Assembly (NCBI GenBank): GCA_040382935.1
Contig: JBEIEP010000027.1
Coordinates: 1 to 42,332, forward strand
DNA from: JALQUL01 sp040382935
Lineage (GTDB): Bacteria; Pseudomonadota; Gammaproteobacteria; Burkholderiales; Burkholderiaceae_C
Direction: 5' to 3'
DNA: 42,332 nucleotides
Positions within the stretch are counted from its first letter, which is position 1. Each line of letters opens with the position of its first letter. Below, piece after piece: positions 8,376 through 18,700 of this stretch. The position numbers and the translations under genes were made by a program. The notes beneath the pieces were generated by a model, which worked only from the letters and a program-made list of their open reading frames with translations, was not told the origin of the DNA and did not search any database.

Positions 8376-11306
8376 ATGTCGATGTGGGGCTTGGGTTGGG
8401 GCGCATTTTTAGGGTTTGTTCTGGGTGGCTTTAGCGTTATTGGCGCCTTTATTGGCGCAATACTTGGCTTGGGTATGGCCATGACCCTGGAGCGCCAGGT
8501 TAGGGACATTTTGGAACAACAACCCAAGAAGGCTGCCAAGCCGTCGCCTCAGACTTCGCCCCAGCCCTCGTCTCCGTCAACGCAGCAGGCCACGCCTGAA
8601 CCATCGCGCACACCGATTCCACGGCCAGTCCCCGAGGCGTTTACTACGCTTTTCCCCCCGCTTTCAAGCGTGCAGGCGGATTCTGTTTACCCACCGGAAA
8701 CCACCATCAGCCCGGAACCCGAACCACCACGGGTAAGCGCTGCACCCATCTGGGCAAGCACCCAGGCGGCCCCAAGCGCCACGGACTGGCGAGGCCGGGA
8801 GATACGCGCTGCCGTCAAACCCAAAGCGAGCATCTCGAACAAAAAGGAAGAAAGCCCGGGGGACGTCTTCGGACAGTGGTTTTCGGGTGGCAATTTACTC
8901 ATCAAGGTCGGTTTGGTCGTCCTGTTTATTGGCCTCTCTTTTTTAGCGCGTTATGCGATTGTTTCAGGGTTTATCTCACTCGAGATGCGTTTTGTAGCGA
9001 TTGGGTGCGTGGGCTTGGTGTTGCTGGGCCTGGGGTATTTCAAACGTCATGAACGGCCCGATTTTGGGGTAGCCATGCAAGGGGCTGGGGTGGCGGTGCT
9101 GTACCTATGCATTTACGCTGCCGTGCGCCTGTACCCTGTCTTATCACCCGCAAGTGCCTTTGGCATGATGGTGGTGGTTGTAACGGTAGGGGTGGTTCTG
9201 GCCTACCAGCAAGACGCCAAAGCCTTGGCCTTGGCTTCGTTTCTTGGGGGTTTTGCGGTGCCCCTGTTGTTGGCCTCGGGCCGGGGTGATCACATCACCC
9301 TGTTTGGCTATTACGCAGTGCTTAATGTTGCCATCCTCTTTTTTGCCATTCAAAAGGGTTGGCGTAGCCTGAACCTGTTGGGCTTTTTGGCCACCTTTGG
9401 CACCACCGGGGTTTGGGGGTATTGGCGCTATGAGCCGGCTCAGTACGCAAGCACCCAGCCCTTTCTTATCTTTTTTGTCCTTAACTACATCGCCGTGGCG
9501 ATGGGCTACGCCAGACAAACCCTACAAAATGGTCAAAGAGCGGTTGACAGCACGCTGATTTTTGGCGTGGCGTTGGCTGGTTTTGGTTTGCAAGCCGAAC
9601 TGACCGAGAGCCTTCACTTTGGCCAGGCCCACTCCTCGGTTGCCTTTGCCCTCGGCTATCTGGCGCTGGGTCTGTGGGTGCGTGCCAAAGGGCAAAACTA
9701 CCGATTGTTGGCCAGTTGCTTTACCGCCATAGGCATAGGATTCGCGACCCTTGCGGTGCCCCTGTACCTGGACGCCAAATGGACCTCTGGTGTTTGGGCT
9801 TTGGAGGGGGCTGCCGCGTACTGGGTGGGCATGCGCCAATCGCGCTGGCTGCCCAGAGCCTTGGGGGTGTTACTGCAACTGGTGGCTGCCGTGATGTATG
9901 GTTGGGCGCGGCCGGTCAATGTTTCTGAACTTTATCTGATGAGTCCGGCGGTGATGGGGGTTTTGTTCATCGCAGTTCCGTCTATGGCGATTGCTTGGTG
10001 GAGTCGCCAAACCCCACCGACCAACGGCAATGCATGGGCAATGGCCTATGCCAGTCTAGAAAAATCCCTCTCGACCGTGGGCTATATGTATGCGATGGCG
10101 TTTTGGGCCTTGGCCATTTACCTGGAATTAAACCGGGTGCTGCCTATGAGTGCCGCGCAAAGCGTGCCCGTGTATGCCTATGACATCAACCACCGCGCAC
10201 TTTGGGCGATGCTGGCCTGCGTGCTTACAGCTTGGTTGTCGACGCAGTGGGCTTGCAAAGGCAACTGGTCGGTTGCGAAATGGCTGGGGCAGCTGGTGAT
10301 TGTGCCCATGCTGGCAACTCAGTTGCTAGAAATGGCCGCTGATCGCAGTGTTGTCACAGCACCGGCAGCTTTGATTTGGATCGTCGCCCTAGTGCTGTTC
10401 TATTACCAAATGTATGTTCATGACACGCACATGGAAGATACGCGAACTGGCCGTGCAGCCTTGCGTCCATTCTCTGCCCCACTGGCCTCGATCAACCACA
10501 CGCTGGGCGTTCTGTTGGTCGTGCTGTTGCTGGCGGATGCGCTGCACTACAACCTAGATCGGGCGCAATTGGCACACACCAACTGGGCGGGCGTCGCATA
10601 CCTTGGTAGCGCTGCACTGTTTCTGATACTGCTCACCCGCTGGTCGGCGTCGGTAACAACCCACCGCGCGCCCAGCTGGCCCTTACGGCGTTTTGCCAGC
10701 GCGTATTACAGCGATGCCGCCCTGCCGGTGGCGATAGCCATCGCCTTTGGTGCACTGGCCTTAACCATCAGTTCCAATGGACTGACAAGGCCCCTGCCCT
10801 ATTGGCCTTTGTTCAACCCCACAGACCTGTGCATTGCCACAGCGCTGGTGGCACTGGCCTTTTGGCGAAATCGGGTGATGGGCCGGCCAGGAGCCGCCAT
10901 CACATCAGCCGCCGTCCACGAGAAACTCTGGTTTGAGGCCTGGGCAGGTTTGTGCTTTGTGGCACTCAACACCGTATGGCTACGCATGGCCCACCATTTC
11001 TTTGACGTCGAGTGGTACAAAGTAGCGCTGTTCCATAGCTTCATCGTACAAACCGGCTACGCAATTTTGTGGACCCTGATGGCCATGGTTGCCATGCTCT
11101 ATGGCCACGCGCACAAAATGCGCCGCCTGTGGGGCGTGGGTGCCGGGTTGTTGGTATTGGTGGTGCTCAAGTTGATGGTGGTGGACCTGTCCAACTCGGG
11201 CGGCGCAGAACGCATTGTTGCGTTTATTGGCGTAGGCGTTTTGATGCTGGTGATTGGGTATTTTGCGCCTATGCCGCCTAAGAATGCGCGGGAGGTGGAG
11301 TCTTAA
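8376..11306 (+). CDS. DUF2339-family polytopic membrane protein
   Basis: 976 residues. A short hydrophobic N-terminus (GFVLGGFSVIGAFIGAILGLG) is followed by a Pro/Ser/Thr-rich, low-complexity cytoplasmic-type stretch (about residues 50-150). Then comes a long series of hydrophobic segments to the C-terminus, more than twenty by eye. The segment GDVFGQWFSGGNLLIKVGLVVLFIG and later FLGGFAVPLLLASGRGDH are the hallmarks of DUF2339 (COG5373) membrane proteins, whose function is not established. AGGGGA six bases before the ATG supports the start. The gene stands alone, 184 nt after the LysR gene and convergent with the Rhs island. Composition matches the rest of the chromosome. No enzymatic motif was seen. 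Confidence 0.85.
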   Translation: MSMWGLGWGAFLGFVLGGFSVIGAFIGAILGLGMAMTLERQVRDILEQQPKKAAKPSPQTSPQPSSPSTQQATPEPSRTPIPRPVPEAFTTLFPPLSSVQADSVYPPETTISPEPEPPRVSAAPIWASTQAAPSATDWRGREIRAAVKPKASISNKKEESPGDVFGQWFSGGNLLIKVGLVVLFIGLSFLARYAIVSGFISLEMRFVAIGCVGLVLLGLGYFKRHERPDFGVAMQGAGVAVLYLCIYAAVRLYPVLSPASAFGMMVVVVTVGVVLAYQQDAKALALASFLGGFAVPLLLASGRGDHITLFGYYAVLNVAILFFAIQKGWRSLNLLGFLATFGTTGVWGYWRYEPAQYASTQPFLIFFVLNYIAVAMGYARQTLQNGQRAVDSTLIFGVALAGFGLQAELTESLHFGQAHSSVAFALGYLALGLWVRAKGQNYRLLASCFTAIGIGFATLAVPLYLDAKWTSGVWALEGAAAYWVGMRQSRWLPRALGVLLQLVAAVMYGWARPVNVSELYLMSPAVMGVLFIAVPSMAIAWWSRQTPPTNGNAWAMAYASLEKSLSTVGYMYAMAFWALAIYLELNRVLPMSAAQSVPVYAYDINHRALWAMLACVLTAWLSTQWACKGNWSVAKWLGQLVIVPMLATQLLEMAADRSVVTAPAALIWIVALVLFYYQMYVHDTHMEDTRTGRAALRPFSAPLASINHTLGVLLVVLLLADALHYNLDRAQLAHTNWAGVAYLGSAALFLILLTRWSASVTTHRAPSWPLRRFASAYYSDAALPVAIAIAFGALALTISSNGLTRPLPYWPLFNPTDLCIATALVALAFWRNRVMGRPGAAITSAAVHEKLWFEAWAGLCFVALNTVWLRMAHHFFDVEWYKVALFHSFIVQTGYAILWTLMAMVAMLYGHAHKMRRLWGVGAGLLVLVVLKLMVVDLSNSGGAERIVAFIGVGVLMLVIGYFAPMPPKNAREVES

Positions 11307-11359
11307 TGCCTGGTTGGCTGACTTGCGTATGCGCCAGCGCGAGGGGGATTACCGATGCA

Positions 11360-11381
11360 GAAATTCATTCATAGAAATTTC
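11360..11381. terminator. Weak AT-rich hairpin between convergent genes
   Basis: GAAATT (11360-11365) and AATTTC (11376-11381) can pair across a ten-base loop in the 231-nt spacer between the DUF2339 gene and the small gene of the Rhs island. There is no adjacent T-run, so a terminator role is tentative. Confidence 0.2.
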
Positions 11382-11537
11382 TAATTTCCAAACCGGTGGA
11401 TTTTTTGGGGGATTACCCTTTCAAAAACTCCCAGAAAGCAGGCTCTATTGAGTATCTATTTGAGAGATTTGACCATCCGGATTCACCCCCGATCATCAGC
11501 ATTCATGTGGGCTACCGGGGATGTGCAGGGACGACTT

Positions 11538-12083
11538 TTAAGAGGTTCCTCTTATGTTGATCTCCCATCTCATACCACCCGCACCCAATTTAGCTTCAGA
11601 CATCTCTATCCAACGTTTAACATCTGAGTCATAATAATCAAAGCTGCTCTCATCGTATTTCAAATGCCGACGAAAAACTCCAAAAACATATTGAACCCAC
11701 TTTTTAAACTCTTGAGATTTTTCAATTATTCTACCATCTGGTGAAAAATATTTATCAATCACATAAAATCGACCACGTGTATGAAAGTTGTCAAGGAGTC
11801 TACTAGCAGAAAATTCAATGACAGGAGAGCGATCAATATCAATCAACCATCCATCATGGGTTTTGTAATATTTTGTTATAATACTGGAAAAATCAATCAT
11901 TCGACAAATATAAATCGTATATTCATTTTTAAGTATTTTTTGTAAATCTATTATTTCAAAAACTTCTGGCAACTCCGTTGAGAATTTTCTTTTGATCAGA
12001 ATGATTTCATTTTTACTGGAAATTTTATTTAAAAGATTAGTCTGTGTGTTTAAACTCATAAAAAAATTAATTTGCTTACTCAT
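11538..12083 (-). CDS. Small AT-rich gene, candidate immunity protein for the Rhs toxin
   Basis: 181 residues from the ATG at 12083, which has AGGA five bases upstream. An earlier in-frame ATG at 12095 overlaps the rhs stop codon by one base (TAATG) but has no ribosome binding site. The protein has no signal peptide or membrane segment, is rich in Ile, Lys, Phe and Tyr, and is not recognised. Visible features are IYICRMIDFSSIITKYYKTHDG, RGRFYVIDKYFSPDG and a Trp/Phe-rich KKWVQYVFGVFRRHLKY. It sits directly after the toxin end of rhs and has the same low GC as the rhs tip, the standard position and look of an immunity gene. It would then bind and block the C-terminal toxin in the cytoplasm. 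This function is inferred from position only. Confidence 0.65.
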   Translation of the reverse strand: MSKQINFFMSLNTQTNLLNKISSKNEIILIKRKFSTELPEVFEIIDLQKILKNEYTIYICRMIDFSSIITKYYKTHDGWLIDIDRSPVIEFSASRLLDNFHTRGRFYVIDKYFSPDGRIIEKSQEFKKWVQYVFGVFRRHLKYDESSFDYYDSDVKRWIEMSEAKLGAGGMRWEINIRGTS

Positions 12084-12094
12084 CATATTCCTCA

Positions 12095-12733
12095 TTAATT
12101 ATAAGAACTGAATCCTGGCTTTACTTTAGTCGCCTTTTCAATATCTTTCATAGCTTTTTCTTCTCGACTTACTGGAGTTCCATTCTTATTTTTTTTGCCT
12201 ACTTGAACAGCACCAACTAATTGATTGGTTTTTGGATCAGTCACACCAACATCTGCAAACCTGTATCTTTTATCACCTTCTGGTGTATTTATTTTAACTT
12301 CTTTAGAAACTATCTTATCTGGATATTGTTTCAACATTCTGTCATATTCTCTTTGTACTTCCGCCTGATGTTCAGGTGAACCTAATTTTCCATAAGGATT
12401 CGGTACTGAATCGGATTCGCCTTTCCTTGGCTTCATTCTTGGCTGTTTTGCATTCACTATTCCTTGCATCATAGCCAAACCGGCAAGTTGTTGATGTCGA
12501 GGGTCAGACCAATCAAAATCATCCGGATGAGGTAAATCTGTAGGAGCTGTTACCGATTCTGCATACTGATTGATTGCTTTTTTTACTAAGCTTTTCTCAG
12601 TTGGTGGTTGAGCTGTTGAAGTACTCGAACTGCCCGAATTATTTTTACCTGACGCGTCGCCGCCTTTGTCACTGGTCTTAACCGCTCCAGGGTAAGAACC
12701 AGCCTGTTCTCCCGGATGGTCTCCAGGATCCCA
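12095..12733 (-). other. Variable toxin-like tip of the Rhs gene (AT-rich cassette)
   Basis: The last 213 codons (including the stop) of rhs are visibly richer in A+T than the preceding repeats. The change occurs at about 12720-12740, which is exactly where the conserved core ends with DPTG. Such a break is what exchange of toxin tips by recombination leaves behind. The low-GC stretch continues into the downstream small gene. Confidence 0.7.
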
Positions 12734-15712
12734 CCCCGTAGGATCAATAAACCTCAACGGGTTATCCATCGCATACGCATAGCGGTTAAAGCTGGTGGCC
12801 CGGCTTGGGTAGGTCACCATGGGGTCTGCGCTCATGAAACGGCCCAGCGCAGGTTCATACACCCGCCCATTCATGTGGATTAGGCCTACCTCGTCTAGCA
12901 TTTCGTGCAGGGTAAAGCCCCTGTCTACGCGGTACAGGCTTCCCGTGGTGGTGCCCAACTGGTCGTTGGGGTCGGGTACGCCGTTGGTGTTTCTTCTATT
13001 GCCCCATGGGTCGTAGGCCATGCGCTCCACCACTGTGCCATTGGCGTCTGTTACCGCCATCACCGAGCCGATATGGTCTTGGTGCAGATAGCTGATTTCT
13101 TCTGCACCTTGCTGGCCTGTGGGGTTTTTGGCAAGCGTACCGCTTCTAAGCGTTAGCTGCGCCAATGTACCGCTCTTGCCGCTGCCATCGGGCAGATTGA
13201 GGTAGTGCTTGTACTCGGTTACGCCGTTGGCTTTAACGGTTCTCTCAAACGTCAGATCCAGGCTGTCTGTACCATTCAGGTACACCGTCTCACCCGCTTG
13301 TAACCCCCCGGATACGGATTGCTTAAGTCGTTGGTGCTCGGGGCCGTACACAAAGGCTAGGCGGGTGGTGGCACCTTGTGGCAGTGCACCATCGGCTGGG
13401 CAGATAAAGCTGCTATCGACTGACTTTTGTTCTATCAGGATGGGTAGGTTGTAGCTGCTGTACCCTTGCCAGCGGGCCACCTTGTTGCCCTTGTCGTCGG
13501 TAATGATGCTGCACCGCAGGTTGCCGTTGCCCATCAGGTTGCCATTGACGCTTTGGGCGCCTGCTAGTGCGTCGTCATATTGCAGTTGGTGGGCTTTGGT
13601 GCCACTTAAGCTTATCCCACCCGCAGGGGTGTTTAGATTAACAGCTGTGAGCCGGTAAGGCCGGGTTGCATCGTAGGTGTAGCTACCGGTATCGCTCTTG
13701 TAGGTGATGTTGCCCTTGTCATCGTATTGCACTTGGGTAATGGTGAGCGAGCCAACCGCACCCCCAGCCATTTGGTAGGCGATGAGTCGATCCCGGTTGT
13801 CGTAATCAAATACCTCGTCGAGTTTGGCCACTCCTAGGCCTTGGCTTCTATCGGTACGGCTTGTAAGGTTACCCAGTTGGTTCCAGCCGTAGTCGCGGTT
13901 GACCACTTCGCCGCAACCGTTTGTTGTCTTGGCGTCGCAGTAGATGTTCTTGCCTATGACTTGGCTGTATAGGCGTCCACTGGGTACCTGGGAATTGGCG
14001 TAGACATTTCTGCCCTTTACCCCATTGCCCAGGGAATAAAATCGCAGCCTTCCATCGTTATCCAAAACGTCTGCGGTCCAGACCGTTTTGCTAGGCTGGT
14101 TGCCCATTTGTAGCGCTGCCGAGGCAAAGTTGCCCAACGCCGAGTAACCATAAATCTCTTTAACACCCACGCTACCGGTCAAGCCCGTTGCAGGGTAGGT
14201 TTTGCTGCTTAGCCTTGCAGTGTTGGCATCGTAGCCTAGGGTGACTTCAAAGGTCTCAGTACCCAATTTGGTTGCCACCTTATCTGGGCGTGACAGGCCA
14301 TCATAGGTGTGGGTGCGGGTGTAGTCGTTACCGCTGGTGGTGGTACACAGCTGCCCTTTTTTGCAGCTGTCGTAGGCCCAAGTGCTCTTAAGATCGGGTT
14401 CATCGCGCCCGGTCATACGTCCCAGTGCGTCGTAGCGTATATCAGTGACGTTGCTCAGACCATCGGTTTGCCCCACCATCTCGCCATGCACGTTGTAGCG
14501 GTACTGCCAGTACCCCATGCTGGGGTCTTTCATCCACCGCTTGTTACCGGCGGCGTCGTAGCCGATTTCGGTGGTCACCCCGGCCGCTACGGTTTTAACG
14601 AGGTTGTTGTTGGCGTTGTAGGTGTAGTCGATATCGACATAGGTGCCATCTTCTTTCAGATGGCTTACTTTAAGGTCTTGGTTTTGTGGTGATTTAATAA
14701 AGCGCTTGGTCTGCCGCTCGTTGGTCAAGGTAACCGTAAGCCCTTGGTAGCTTTGTTTGACATAGGCAATGCCCCCGAACACATCGGGGTCCCGCCTTTT
14801 TTGTTCAATAACCCTGTCGCGCTCGTCGTAGGCCGTGCTTATCCAAGCTGAGTCCGTTGCTGTAGTGGTGACGTCATCGTACCAGCCGGTTTGGTGTATC
14901 ACACGACCCAGCGCATCGTAGTAGGTGTCCTGCGTAATATTTGCGCTTTGCAAAAGTGCCTTATCGCCTTGGCGCACCGTGCGAATTTCTTTACCGTTGC
15001 GGTTGTAGTACACCGTTTTGGACGGAGCCATCTGGACACCGGCCTTGCTGTACTCGGTCTCTGTAATGTACCAAGCTGGCGCGTTGTATGCGTTGGGTGC
15101 ATTGGGGTTGACCCAAGCCAAAGGCACAGATAACGGGAAATCAAAAAATTGATACGCGTAGCGCCAAGTGGTGTACGTACCATCGGGGTCGGTTTGCTTG
15201 GTTTTTCGCCCAAACCCATCGTAGCTGTACATGGTTACCAGACCATTGGGGTCTGTTTGCTCTATCACCTCACCAAACTGTAGTTCGTATTTTTTGGTGG
15301 TGGTATGCCCCACAGCATTGGTGCTGCTGTTGGGGTACAGGCCTGCATAGGCTGTATAGCTTTGGCTGACGGTGCGGGGGGTGTTGGCACTTGAGAGCGC
15401 CATTGCGCTTGCGCCTGAACAGGCTTGCACAGTTGTGCTGGCAATGTTGCCGTAGCCGTCGTAGGTGTAGGTGCTGATCCGACACAAGTCAGGGTTACCC
15501 GCATCTTGTGTCTCTGTTGCAATGCGGCCCTTATCGTCATAGGTGTAGCTTTGCACGCGGGTGATGGTGTCGGCAAATGCATTGCCCACCAACAACGCGA
15601 AGGACAGTGAGAATAGCATGGCAGTGCGCCACCAAAGGCTTGGGTTGGATGACCCAAGGGTGGTTTGCGCATGCTGCGCGGGCGACCGGGGAGGTTTTGA
15701 TAAGTGCAACAT
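12095..15712 (-). CDS. Sec-targeted Rhs/YD-repeat protein with variable C-terminal toxin-like domain (TcC-like)
   Basis: 1205 residues. AAGG nine bases before the ATG at 15712 supports this start. A signal sequence (LFSLSFALLVGNAFADT) lies at residues 33-49 after an unusually long 31-residue lead. YD repeats (YTYDGYGN, YSYDGFGR, YYDALGR, IRYDALGR and others) fill about residues 55-870. The Rhs core follows: YLHQDHIGSVMAVTDANG (875-892), YDPWGNRR (900-907), RGFTLHEMLDEVGLIHMNGR (931-950), LGRFMSADP (956-964), and NRYAYAMDNPL to DPTG (990-993). The remaining 212 residues are non-repetitive, Ser/Gly-rich at first, and encoded by AT-rich DNA. The last 95 residues include RYRFADVGVTDP and AVQVGKKNKNGTPVSREEKA, which could be a PD-(D/E)XK-like nuclease (Asp1154, Gln1170, Lys1173); this is tentative. 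The YD repeats would form a cocoon around the tip. It follows the SpvB-like gene by 11 nt. Confidence 0.88.
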   Translation of the reverse strand: MLHLSKPPRSPAQHAQTTLGSSNPSLWWRTAMLFSLSFALLVGNAFADTITRVQSYTYDDKGRIATETQDAGNPDLCRISTYTYDGYGNIASTTVQACSGASAMALSSANTPRTVSQSYTAYAGLYPNSSTNAVGHTTTKKYELQFGEVIEQTDPNGLVTMYSYDGFGRKTKQTDPDGTYTTWRYAYQFFDFPLSVPLAWVNPNAPNAYNAPAWYITETEYSKAGVQMAPSKTVYYNRNGKEIRTVRQGDKALLQSANITQDTYYDALGRVIHQTGWYDDVTTTATDSAWISTAYDERDRVIEQKRRDPDVFGGIAYVKQSYQGLTVTLTNERQTKRFIKSPQNQDLKVSHLKEDGTYVDIDYTYNANNNLVKTVAAGVTTEIGYDAAGNKRWMKDPSMGYWQYRYNVHGEMVGQTDGLSNVTDIRYDALGRMTGRDEPDLKSTWAYDSCKKGQLCTTTSGNDYTRTHTYDGLSRPDKVATKLGTETFEVTLGYDANTARLSSKTYPATGLTGSVGVKEIYGYSALGNFASAALQMGNQPSKTVWTADVLDNDGRLRFYSLGNGVKGRNVYANSQVPSGRLYSQVIGKNIYCDAKTTNGCGEVVNRDYGWNQLGNLTSRTDRSQGLGVAKLDEVFDYDNRDRLIAYQMAGGAVGSLTITQVQYDDKGNITYKSDTGSYTYDATRPYRLTAVNLNTPAGGISLSGTKAHQLQYDDALAGAQSVNGNLMGNGNLRCSIITDDKGNKVARWQGYSSYNLPILIEQKSVDSSFICPADGALPQGATTRLAFVYGPEHQRLKQSVSGGLQAGETVYLNGTDSLDLTFERTVKANGVTEYKHYLNLPDGSGKSGTLAQLTLRSGTLAKNPTGQQGAEEISYLHQDHIGSVMAVTDANGTVVERMAYDPWGNRRNTNGVPDPNDQLGTTTGSLYRVDRGFTLHEMLDEVGLIHMNGRVYEPALGRFMSADPMVTYPSRATSFNRYAYAMDNPLRFIDPTGWDPGDHPGEQAGSYPGAVKTSDKGGDASGKNNSGSSSTSTAQPPTEKSLVKKAINQYAESVTAPTDLPHPDDFDWSDPRHQQLAGLAMMQGIVNAKQPRMKPRKGESDSVPNPYGKLGSPEHQAEVQREYDRMLKQYPDKIVSKEVKINTPEGDKRYRFADVGVTDPKTNQLVGAVQVGKKNKNGTPVSREEKAMKDIEKATKVKPGFSSYN

Positions 15713-15723
15713 ATCAATCTACC

Positions 15724-18700
15724 TTAATCGTCAGCGAAAAGGATGTTCAACAGGAATCCCAGCGTCTGCGTGGAGGGATCTGGCTGAGGTGGTGGTGGCG
15801 GTGGTCGATAACCGGACCCTATGGTTCGGTGGTTATTGCCGCTACCGGGCGGGCAGGCTACCGGTGGATCGCCTATAGACGCTTGGCTGGTTCGAGTCTC
15901 CAACCGCCCAATCACCCAGTTGTTCCAGTCGGCTGCTCTGTAATTTTGCTTTACATCCACCTTGCGGCAGTCCCCCTCGGCAATCGTCAATACGCTGGTG
16001 GGTTCTCCTTGTTGGGGACTGGTGCCGTACTCCCAGAAAGTGCCCACGCTAGGGAATGCCAATCCAGCCAGTTCAAATTCCTGCTTCCATTGCGCTTCTA
16101 AATACGGAAATACGCTCTTAACCGAGGTGGGGGTATAAGAGCCTTCGGTCTTGGCGTACACGTTGTTGGTCTTGCTCAGCACTTTACCGCTGGCGGTGTG
16201 AATTTCACTGACCTGCGCTGGCAAACCGATATAGGGCCACGTTTGCAAAAACTGTGTTTCTTCGGTCTTGCCACTGGCCGCATTGCGTCTTTGCATGCTA
16301 CTAAATCCCAACGACCCTCGCCCTAACCCCGGGCCAGCCGGCCATTCGGTTTTTAGGCCTTTGTAGCTATAGGTGTATTCTGTTGTCCCACCGGCATCAT
16401 TCACGGTAGACATTTTCGCCACCACAGGCAACGGGTAGATCATGGCTACGGTTGGGTAGGTAGCAGGCTCGGGTACATACTGCCCCGAGCTTGCCTGGCT
16501 AAGTGCAACGTACTCGATATCGGTCCTGATCCCTAGGGGTACCGGTAAGTTGTGGGCTATGCGGGTGAGTACAAGAGTATCAGGTGGATGGCTTAAATGG
16601 CAGACCACTTCTGACTCGTTCTTGGCAATTCCGCAATAATCTGGTGTACCGTCCCCATTTACATCAGCCCAAGCAACGGCTTTTGGGAATTTGTGAGCAA
16701 TATCAGGTGAAAAAGGGGTAATGTTAGTAGAGTTAAAGCCATCTTTTCCATTAAATACGCTACAACCCACTTTACCGGTTTTTTCTGAGTCTTTCGTAGG
16801 GCCATAACAATGATCAATAAATCCATCATTATTTATATCAATATAATATGAAGTTGATGATTGGCTGGAATCAATATAAGAAGGCCTTTTTTCAATTTTT
16901 ACAATAAATTGATTTCCTGAATTTATATAACACCCGATAGAATCGCCAAAATAGGAACAATAATCATCAATACCATCGCCATTGATATCATAAGCTTTTC
17001 CATAGATGGAAAAATTTACTGGCATCTCGAATTGAGATTCTCTATTTGAAAGAATATGATCACCTGTTGACGCGAAACAAACTATTTTTGAACCATTAAG
17101 TTTCGAATCATACTGAGAGTTCCTATTCGATGCATAACACAAATCAAAAAAACCATCATTATTATAATCGCTAAAAAAAGGGGCGGAATTTTTAGTGACG
17201 ATTGATTCTGCATTTCTTCCTCCTGGTGAATAGGTTAAATTTTCTTTATCGCTAAATGCACCTTTAAGTGCACCATAAGTAGTGTCCAGAAACCCATTAA
17301 CTGAAATTTTACAAATTATATAGACACCAGCTGGAGTTATTTCTCCCGACGAACCATCAGGGCGGTAAGAGTTATGAATAGATTTCCGCGTGCATAAATC
17401 CATTTTTCCATCGCCATTTAAATCGAACCACAAATAGTGTATATCATTTAAATATTTAGGTATATTGTTTCTGCAATCATTTTGATAGCAATCTTCAACA
17501 TTGCCGAGATGATCTAATCCTGTTAATTCAGCACGCTCGCTAAATCCAACTCCTGTGGACAACCAACACTGCCCAATTGGTGCGCGTCTATCTATTCTGC
17601 AAAAATCAACTTTAAAGTCTCCATTTATATCTACCCAATGCCCTGTTGAAAGAGGGCGATCTTGGCTTAGATTCGGATGCGATACAAATTGTCTACCTTG
17701 CCATTTAATATTTCCTGCATTACCACTTTCCTCAAACCCCAATCCGGTAGAAATCAAACAACCAACAGATATTTCTCCGGAACTCAATGTGACTCGTCTG
17801 CAATAATCAGCCTTTCCATCGCCATTGAAATCCACCCAAGCAGATTCTTTATCTAATATATTGCTTGAAAAATCTGTTCTTCCAACGGCTCCAACGCCAG
17901 AGCGTATCGTTAACCCTGAATCACCTACTGGCGAAGATATATTTTTAGCATAGGTAAATAATATTGAGGGCATGCAAACACCAGATGAACCAGATTCACA
18001 TTCAGTCAGTGAAATCAAAGTTGAAAATACTGGGCTTCCTTTTTGTTCATAATTTAAAATAAATTTTCGATAAGATGAATTACTAAATACAGTACCAATA
18101 TCTATCCCTATCAGTCTATTATTTAATCGATTGATAGATCCTCCGTAGTAAAACGGATAATTATCTGCCCGTTGTTCATAGTTAAAAGAAATTTTGTAGA
18201 GTGGTATATAACTATTTTTTGTGTAGCCATAATATATTGCGGTTGGATAAAATTCTCCATCTACAGTAAGTCCACCATTCACTTCATTTTTATAGCTCAC
18301 GGTCATCCAGTTGCCATGAATATCACTAATTTTATTCACTAACCAAACTGCGACACCTTTTTGATTTTTTAACCGCCCCCCCAATGTCGGGCCCGAATAT
18401 TGTGCCCAAACTCTTGCATTTTCTTCTGTGCCGTATTCATAGATTCGGCCATTTTTAGTTTTAACGATGAATGAGATTGGACCATTGGCGGACCCGCTAG
18501 AGGTAATCTTTGAAAAGGTTTCGATCTCTGTACGGTATTCAGTTCCGTCAGCGCCATTAACACCTGCCACTGCTATTAATCGCTTTCCATCTAGGCAGTA
18601 GCCATCGTCTGCAGCATAAGTTACTGGTTTACGGAACTTGTCAGTGGCCAAAGTTCTGGGGCACCGAACGATGCTGGGCAGCCCTGCGAGCCGCCAGCCC

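Noticed and set aside
11343..11417. Direct repeat GGGGGATTACC (11343-11353 and 11407-11417)
   Set aside because: An 11-bp match in a short spacer with no further structure; chance or small local duplication is enough to explain it.
15577..16101. A 174-codon plus-strand frame across the rhs/SpvB junction
   Set aside because: It lies opposite two well-supported coding regions and has no recognisable product.
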